A stretch of DNA of 64,000 bases from contig JAPYXD010000555.1 of NCBI GenBank assembly GCA_030998225.1, forward strand, positions 7,812,001-7,876,000. Direction: 5' to 3'. The notes under the pieces were generated by a model, which was not told the origin of the DNA, made no database searches, and was given only the letters and a program-made list of their open reading frames with translations. The stretch is from Diplolepis rosae (taxonomy: Eukaryota; Arthropoda; Insecta; Hymenoptera; Diplolepididae). Both the position numbers and the translations under genes were made by a program. Of this stretch, positions 58,722-64,000 are shown piece by piece (the first letter of the stretch is position 1; the number at the start of each line of letters is the position of its first letter).

Positions 58722-61700
58722 ATGAAGCACAAAGTTTCTTTTCTCATCTGTATTTTTATAATTGTAGTAGGTGTATCAGGTAAATGTTTAAAAATTGAAG
58801 TTATAATTGCCAAAATATCATTTTTAGTATTTAGGAGTTTTTGGTTCACTGTTTTCAAATTTGATACCCAAATTTGAAAATTTAGAAAATTCGAAATTGC
58901 GGACTTGGACTTTTGTTTATAAAAGGGATTTTAAAGCAAAGGAATGTAATTCCAAAATATTGCAGAAATTTAACATCGGATTGGATATTATTCCCTAGCG
59001 GACCCGGTTGAGAGAACGATGAGAGTATTCTCTGACCGTTCTGTGACCTCACACTATTATGGCTAAGAACGATAAAAAACATTTAAAACATTGCAATTAT
59101 GATTCCGTGGCGAAATTTGGAATAGAAGGTGTTGGAATAAATAAAATAATTTTACTTTTCAGCGAAAAAAGTCCAAATTCGAAATCAGTGGGTTCCGAAA
59201 CCCCAAAGTACCAAATTGCATTCAAATCGGTTTGATTTTTACATATTTTTTCTTCTGAATCTTATCCGCCATTTTGAATTAAAGATTCTAGATTCATAAT
59301 CAGAGAATCTAAAAATACCCATATACCAATTTGCTTTCCAACCCAATCATTATTTTTTTGTGAATGGACTAACTTTTCATGGTATTATTAAAATCACGTT
59401 TCATTCAAAAAAGTCGAATATCGAACATGGCTGTTGTATTTTTTCTTACTTATTAGAAGTTACCACAATATTGGGAGTACAAATTAATTCGGTCCGTTTT
59501 TTTTGTTATCAAAAATGCATTTATTTCAAAGCAAAATGAAAGAACAGATTAATATTAATCAAAGTATTGTCCATCGCTGATTACGACTTTTTCCCATCTC
59601 TCAAACAATATTTGAATTCCATCTCGAAAAAATGATTCGTCTTTTGAGGCGATCCACGAGTCGATCCATTTTTTTACTTCTTCATAAAAGCGGAAATGCT
59701 GATGAGCCAAGCCGTGTGCCATCGATCGAAACAAATGGTATTCGGAAGGAGTAACATCTGGAGAGTACGGTGGGTGGGGTAAGACCTCCCATTTCAGCGT
59801 TTCCAAGTAGATTTTCACCGGTTTTGCAACATTGGACCGACCGTTGACAAGCAAGCTCTTCTTGCGTTTGAGTCGGATCTTTATCGAGTAGTGCCTAATT
59901 GTCTTCAACGCTAAAATCACAATTCTTGAAACGTCGAAATCATTCCCTACATGATTTATCAGTTAGAGCATTGCCACCATAAACTTCCATAAGCATTCGA
60001 TGCGCTTCGGCTGCACTTTTTTCCCAATTAAAGCAGAAAACTAAAACCTCCCGCAAATGGTGCTTAGTTAATACAAAATTCGACATATTTAACACAGTAA
60101 AAAACAAGGTTTTTTTTATGAAACTCAAAGCGATATAAACTGAATGTTACTGACAGATGTCTAACCTCTCTGAATCCACCGAAATCAGCTGTCACTATGA
60201 AACATGAAACATTTGTAGGGAACGACGGAATGTATTTTGACTCACCGAGTCTCCCAACCCTGACGCTCAACCGTTACGCCGCAGCGGCGGCCATGTTCGA
60301 CGACAGTCGTCACTTATGGATGGTGCTTTTTTACCTCTGTCTGCTTGACCGTTGCGGACAGAAAATACATAAGAGCAAAAAAGACAGACGTTTTCTTTTT
60401 GTCCAATTTTACACAGTCTGTCTCCTTTACTCTTCACTGACAGACTGACTGCACGCATCATATAATGCGCATGACAGCGCATAACAACAAGTAGGATATG
60501 GAGGGGATCCCTTTCGCGCTCGATGCAAAGAGGTATCCGATGCTCGAGCTTCTCGTTATAGGGAATCTCGAGTGTATTGTTGTTTAAATAAATAGTTGTT
60601 GTTAACTGAAGTGTAATGTCAGTTATTTATAAGTAAACCTTTGCTGACTTGGGAAGTAGGCTCCCAACACATTATACCACCTTGATCAAAAAGTTTTATG
60701 ACTCGTCACCGTGTGGCGCTCTCGTTCGGCTGATTTCAATTCTTCTTTTTTTGTTGTGTTGGTAGAAGTATCATTGACGTTCTGTCAGATTTTCAGCTTG
60801 ATAGCTTGACATTTGTTGAAGTGACGCTATATTGTGTAGATCTACCTTTGTGTGTGGTATTGATTTTTCACAAAAAAAAATGTTATCGACTTTGCAGCAA
60901 CGAGTTTGCATTAGATTTTGTGTTAAAAGTGGATTTAACGGTGCGCAGACTTTGGAAATGTTGGAAAAGTGTTTCGGCAACGATACTCTGACGAGATCGA
61001 ACGTTTTCCGCTGGTACGAACGCTTCAGAAATGGTTGTGAGTCGGTCGAGGATGACGAACGCAGTGGCAGGCCGTCGACGGCGCAAACTGATGAAAACAT
61101 CAAAAAAATCAAAGGGTGGATGACTGTAAGCCGCAAATTGACCATTAAAGAGATTGCAGAGGAATTGAACATGGCTTACGGATCCGCTCAAGACATTTTG
61201 GTTAATGGTTTGGGCCTCAGACGTGTCGCTGCAAAGCTGGTGCCGAAAGACCTGAATTTCATGCAAAAAAGGGACCGCGTTGATGTCGCAAAAGACATGC
61301 TTTCCAAGGTCGACTCTGACCCATCATTCATCAAACGGATAATTACTGGTGAAGAGACGTGAATTTATGAGTATGACACGCACTCCAGACATCAAGCAAG
61401 TGAATAGCGTTCACCCAATGAGCCGCGACCGAAAAAATCACGTCGTTTTCAGTCGAAAAAGAAGGTGATGCTTACGGTTTTCATGGATTACAGAGGTGTT
61501 GTGCATCATGAATTCCTTCCAGGAGGCCAGACCGTCAACATGGAGTATTATTTGGGCGTTATGAGACGTTTGCGTGAAGCAATTCGCTAAAAAAGACCGG
61601 ATTTGTGGGCAAAAAACTCGTGGATTTTGCACCACGATAATGCACCGTCGCACAATGCCATCGTTATCCGTGAGCATTTGGCTAAAAACGAAACGAATAC

Positions 61701-64000
61701 CATCCAACAACCACCGAATTCACCTGATTTGGCTCCCTGCGACTTTTTCCTATTCGGGATGAGGTCATGGAAAAATCGAAGATGGCTCTGATGGCTATAC
61801 CGCAAACCGATTATAAAAAATGTTTCGAAGATTGGATCAAGCACTGGCATAAGTGCGTTGCAGTCGATGGGGAGTACTTTGAAGGGGACAATATCGATTA
61901 TGATGAATAAACTTGTATTTTTGATTTTAAAAATAAAGTCCTAAAACTTGTTGATCAAGGTGGTATAACAAAAAGCCTATACATTCATAACAGCCAGAGC
62001 AATCTTTTGATAACGGACCGAACTAATTTGTACTCCCAATATCACAAATTCTTCTACTCAGTATCTTATTTTGTATAGAAATGGCGTTGGAGGAACTGAA
62101 AATAATGGAGTTTCTTTAATTGAAATATATTAACGGATGGCTGTAGATTTTAAATTAGTATTTAAAAATTATTAAGAAAATTTTAATGTCGGTAAAACAT
62201 TAATTATTTTTTTTAATGTTTGGAACTAATTAGTCTACAGCCATCCGCTAATATGTCCTTCGTTATGTCCTAAGTATCAGCTAAAAACATTCATTAATGA
62301 TGTGGAAAAATCTTGGGGGAAACTGATTTTATTAATTTAATTAGGTGTACTGATTGATTCGTGGCCTTAAAAGCGAATGCTTTTCATAATGTGCTTAGAT
62401 GGTTTTAATTATTTCGATGGTCCCGAGCGCCTTTCACTTAACTCGCAAAAAAGTGAACAAACTGTCCTAACTGAAAATCTCCGTTCCATTTTGACTACTG
62501 AAAATGTCAATTCCATTTTGACTTAACTGAAATGACTCATGATACTTTGTTGTAATTGTTTTTTTGTGGTTTTTTGAAATTTGTGATAAAAATGATAATG
62601 AGACAAAGATCTATCTTACATGAGAGAGTGTAAAGAAGCAAATTTCGATTTTTCATTGAGAAAAGGGCATGTTCCCTTTTATTGTAATTGCAAATTATCA
62701 TATTTGTTCCATTCTACTTTGTCTCAACTCGATTGACGAAGAATGTTCTTTATGTGCCTCTGGCGCGGAAACTCGTTTTCCGCTACAGTTGAGAGTAGCA
62801 CAATGTTGTGTATTCCGCTACAGAGGAATGAAATGTGAAAATTGAACTGCGCATGCGCCTTTAGCTATACAGCGGAGCACAATCTTCTACTTATTCTTCT
62901 TCTTTGTACAGCGTTAGCACCCTACTGACAAAGCCTTGTACGTTTGAACTGCACATGCTCTATTACAACACGCTACTACTACACAAGATCGATAAAATCA
63001 AAATGGCCGGGACTAGTCGCGAATTATCAAGTGTAATGGAAGAAAATGATAATAGATTTGATTCGAGTGTACGCATAAAAACTCATATACGCACCAAAGA
63101 CACATAAAATATAATACGTGCCAATGCACATATATCGGGAAATTACAAGACTCGCGACAATGCTCGCAGGACTGATCGCGCCTCGGCTTCGTCTCGGCTT
63201 TGTCTCGGCTTCTTCTCGGCTCTGCCTCAGCTACGCATCGGCTACACCTCGACTACGCGTCACCTACGCCTCAAATACGCCTTGGCTTCGATCTTTTGCG
63301 AGCATTGTCGCTCGTCGCGCAATAACCCTCATTGTGCGCCTAGGCACGTAATATACTATTGTCTTGTTTACGAAAAAAAGACAATCAGTGGATTTCGACA
63401 GACATTTTTTTCAAGTTTCAAAATACAGGTAATCAAAGGAAGGGATTTTAATCCAAATATTTTCAAAGGTACGTATAAATTCGTCATGAATGATTAGGAA
63501 ATAGCAATCAGGGTCATTTTTAAGTCCAACCTTTTGTCTATAAATGGGAAACATTTTTTCTACTTAACCCTTTCAGTGGTAAAGTGCAATCATGGCTTTA
63601 TACGAATAAAATAAATAAAATGAACAAAATAATACAAAATAAAATTATACAATAAATAATATTAATAATATAATTAATTATAATTATTAATTGATTAAAA
63701 AATAAAAAAATAAATTTTTTTCCAGATTGACTCAAAACAATTCCATTAAAATGAGTCGATAAACATTTTTAGATGGCTTTTCAAAAATTGAGTCTGAAAG
63801 AATAAAAAAATATAGCTTCAGTATAGACTTATAGATTAATGAACATAAAATTCTGCATTGATTTATTTTTACAGAATCCTTACCTCTGGAGAGAAAAATA
63901 CTTCATGGACAGGATATTGGTGATGACTCTATGAATTACCTGGTTTCTTTACATCATTTGGAAACGAATGTTTGTACTGGTGTTTTGATAAATAATGAAT
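58722..64000 (+). CDS. S1-family serine protease, first two exons (gene continues past the window)
   Basis: Exon 1, 58722-58779, encodes the signal peptide MKHKVSFLICIFIIVVGVS and ends in phase 1 at a GTAAAT donor. Exon 2 starts at 63875 after tttatttttacag, also phase 1, and reads ESLPLERKILHGQDIGDD, then YLVSLHHLETNVCTGVLINN to the window edge. IL-HG corresponds to the activation site (usually I/V-V/I-G-G) and CTGVLINN to the strand before the catalytic His (usually WVLTAAHC), which lies outside. A short propeptide and direct link to the signal peptide suggest a trypsin/chymotrypsin-like or venom-type protease. HG instead of GG at the new N-terminus is unusual. The 5.1-kb intron holds nested transposons. 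Confidence 0.7.
58993..59170. repeat. ccctagcggacccgg element, copy 3, one arm only
   Basis: Starts ccctagcggacccggttgag and follows the left arm of copies 1 and 2 to the cttttcagcgaaaaa region, then stops. The right arm is absent. Confidence 0.7.
59171..59468. other. Intronic sequence, nothing recognised
   Basis: AT-rich; loosely repeated caaattcgaa/cgaatat words only. Confidence 0.35.
59555..60086 (-). pseudogene. mariner transposase, third family, internal deletion
   Basis: Starts MSNFVLTKHHLREVLVFCFN at 60086, reads into CREW-type sequence with TGA in place of Trp, then SVEDN with TAG, then DPTQTQEELA. It jumps directly to KPVKIYLETLKWEVLPHPPY, SPDVTPSEYHLF and the C-terminus. In SEYHLF the last catalytic Asp is Glu. 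The whole middle with the first two catalytic Asp is deleted. Confidence 0.85.
60214..60669. mobile_element. Solo LTR, 4-bp target duplication
   Basis: 456 bp from TGTAGGGAACGACGG to AGGCTCCCAACA, flanked by catt at 60210-60213 and 60670-60673. TGT...ACA ends and a 4-bp duplication fit a Gypsy-type LTR; an AATAAA lies near 60587. No internal retroviral-type coding sequence is present. Confidence 0.65.
60675..61965 (+). mobile_element. mariner element, fourth family
   Basis: Termini TACCACCTTGATCAAAAAG and, inverted, TACCACCTTGATCAACAAG, with TA on both sides (60673-60674, 61966-61967). 1.29 kb, complete in length. Confidence 0.9.
60880..61910 (+). pseudogene. mariner transposase, fourth family, several stops
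   Basis: MLSTLQQRVCIRFCVKSG, HTH region (RWYERFRNGCESVEDDERSG), IKEIAEELNMAYGSAQDIL, then ITGEET followed by TGA at about 61360 where ITGDETW is normal, so the first catalytic Asp is Glu and the Trp is lost. TVFMDYRGVVHHEFLPGG, HHDNAPSHNAIVIREHL and SPDLAPCDFFLF show the other two Asp with the D34D spacing. More stops lie near 61409 and 61588, and a frameshift or deletion after CDFFLFGM. Inactive. Confidence 0.88.
62126..62254. repeat. 129-bp hairpin MITE
   Basis: tattaacggatggctgtaga at the left, the inverse ctacagccatccgctaata at the right; the arms continue through taaattagt/actaattag. Confidence 0.6.
62752..63349. mobile_element. GC-rich stem plus 11-bp array element, copy 2 (reversed)
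   Basis: Ends ATGTGCCTCTGGCGCGG and, inverted, ACGTGCCTAGGCGC. The inverted pair gacaatgctcgcagga/tgcgagcattgtcgc encloses ten 11-bp units (cggcttcgtct, cggctttgtct, and so on). It is longer than copy 1 by about 270 bp of non-repetitive sequence. The frame 63118-63351 comes from the repeat and is not a gene. Confidence 0.7.
63350..63874. other. Intronic, AT-rich
   Basis: Contains an aataaataaaat-rich stretch at 63605-63715. Nothing else supported. Confidence 0.45.

Larger units (their letters stand above)
59471..62039 (-). mobile_element. mariner element, third family, opened by a solo LTR and another mariner
   Basis: Termini TTGGGAGTACAAATTA and, inverted, the same at 62039, both going on to ttcggtccgtt; TA on both sides (59469-59470, 62040-62041). 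After removal of 60214-60669 and 60675-61965 a compact mariner remains, internally deleted. Confidence 0.85.

Noticed and set aside
1..64000. tRNA, rRNA or CRISPR structures
   Set aside because: No cloverleaf with conserved boxes, no rRNA sequence and no regular spacer array were seen; the short repeats are parts of eukaryotic mobile elements.

Overview
The window is AT-rich insect nuclear DNA. Its genes are split by short phased GT-AG introns, homologues are animal (gamma-tubulin complex protein 3, Nup133, mitochondrial RCC1L, diacylglycerol kinase, an S1 protease), and mariner/Tc1, I-like LINE, hAT-like, P-like and TTAA-flanked elements are abundant. A hymenopteran-type genome is plausible, but the sequence alone does not fix the species. 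No rRNA, tRNA or CRISPR was seen.

Layout. 0-19 kb: apparently one very long first intron of a minus-strand diacylglycerol kinase delta/eta-type gene. A PH-domain exon (3041-3154) and a phase-compatible candidate first exon (18459-18674) are separated by nested transposons: a Tc1-like inverted-repeat element that received a mariner and a second element; a 692-bp TIR element; and a full-length 7.1-kb I-superfamily LINE with a 14-bp target-site duplication. 19-22.3 kb: a hairpin element with a hAT-like element in one arm (8-bp duplication), and a hammerhead-like motif.

22.3-44.7 kb is a compact gene island with almost no transposons. A 10-exon GCP3 gene (minus) and a 19-exon Nup133 gene (plus) diverge from a 615-bp spacer. 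Two head-to-head paralogues follow (14 exons minus, 15 exons plus); they encode secreted, probably GPI-anchored proteins with a von Willebrand A-like region. An 8-exon RCC1L gene (minus) ends the island. I read exon borders by hand, and phases close exactly in all five genes. Directly after the GCP3 TGA, a 229-codon frame stays open in the same frame with no ATG until near its end. This is the most interesting single signal.

45-64 kb is accessory DNA: a THAP-domain remnant split over 6 kb; a P-type element with an 8-bp duplication; several foldback elements; two truncated mariners; a dispersed family with long terminal inverted repeats; a GC-rich family with an 11-bp tandem array inside a stem; and Penelope-like repeats carrying hammerhead-ribozyme-like cores, one pair inside a near-perfect 560-bp palindrome. 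A serine protease gene begins here (signal-peptide exon at 58722, next exon at 63875) and runs off the right edge. Its first intron holds a mariner that contains a solo LTR and another mariner.
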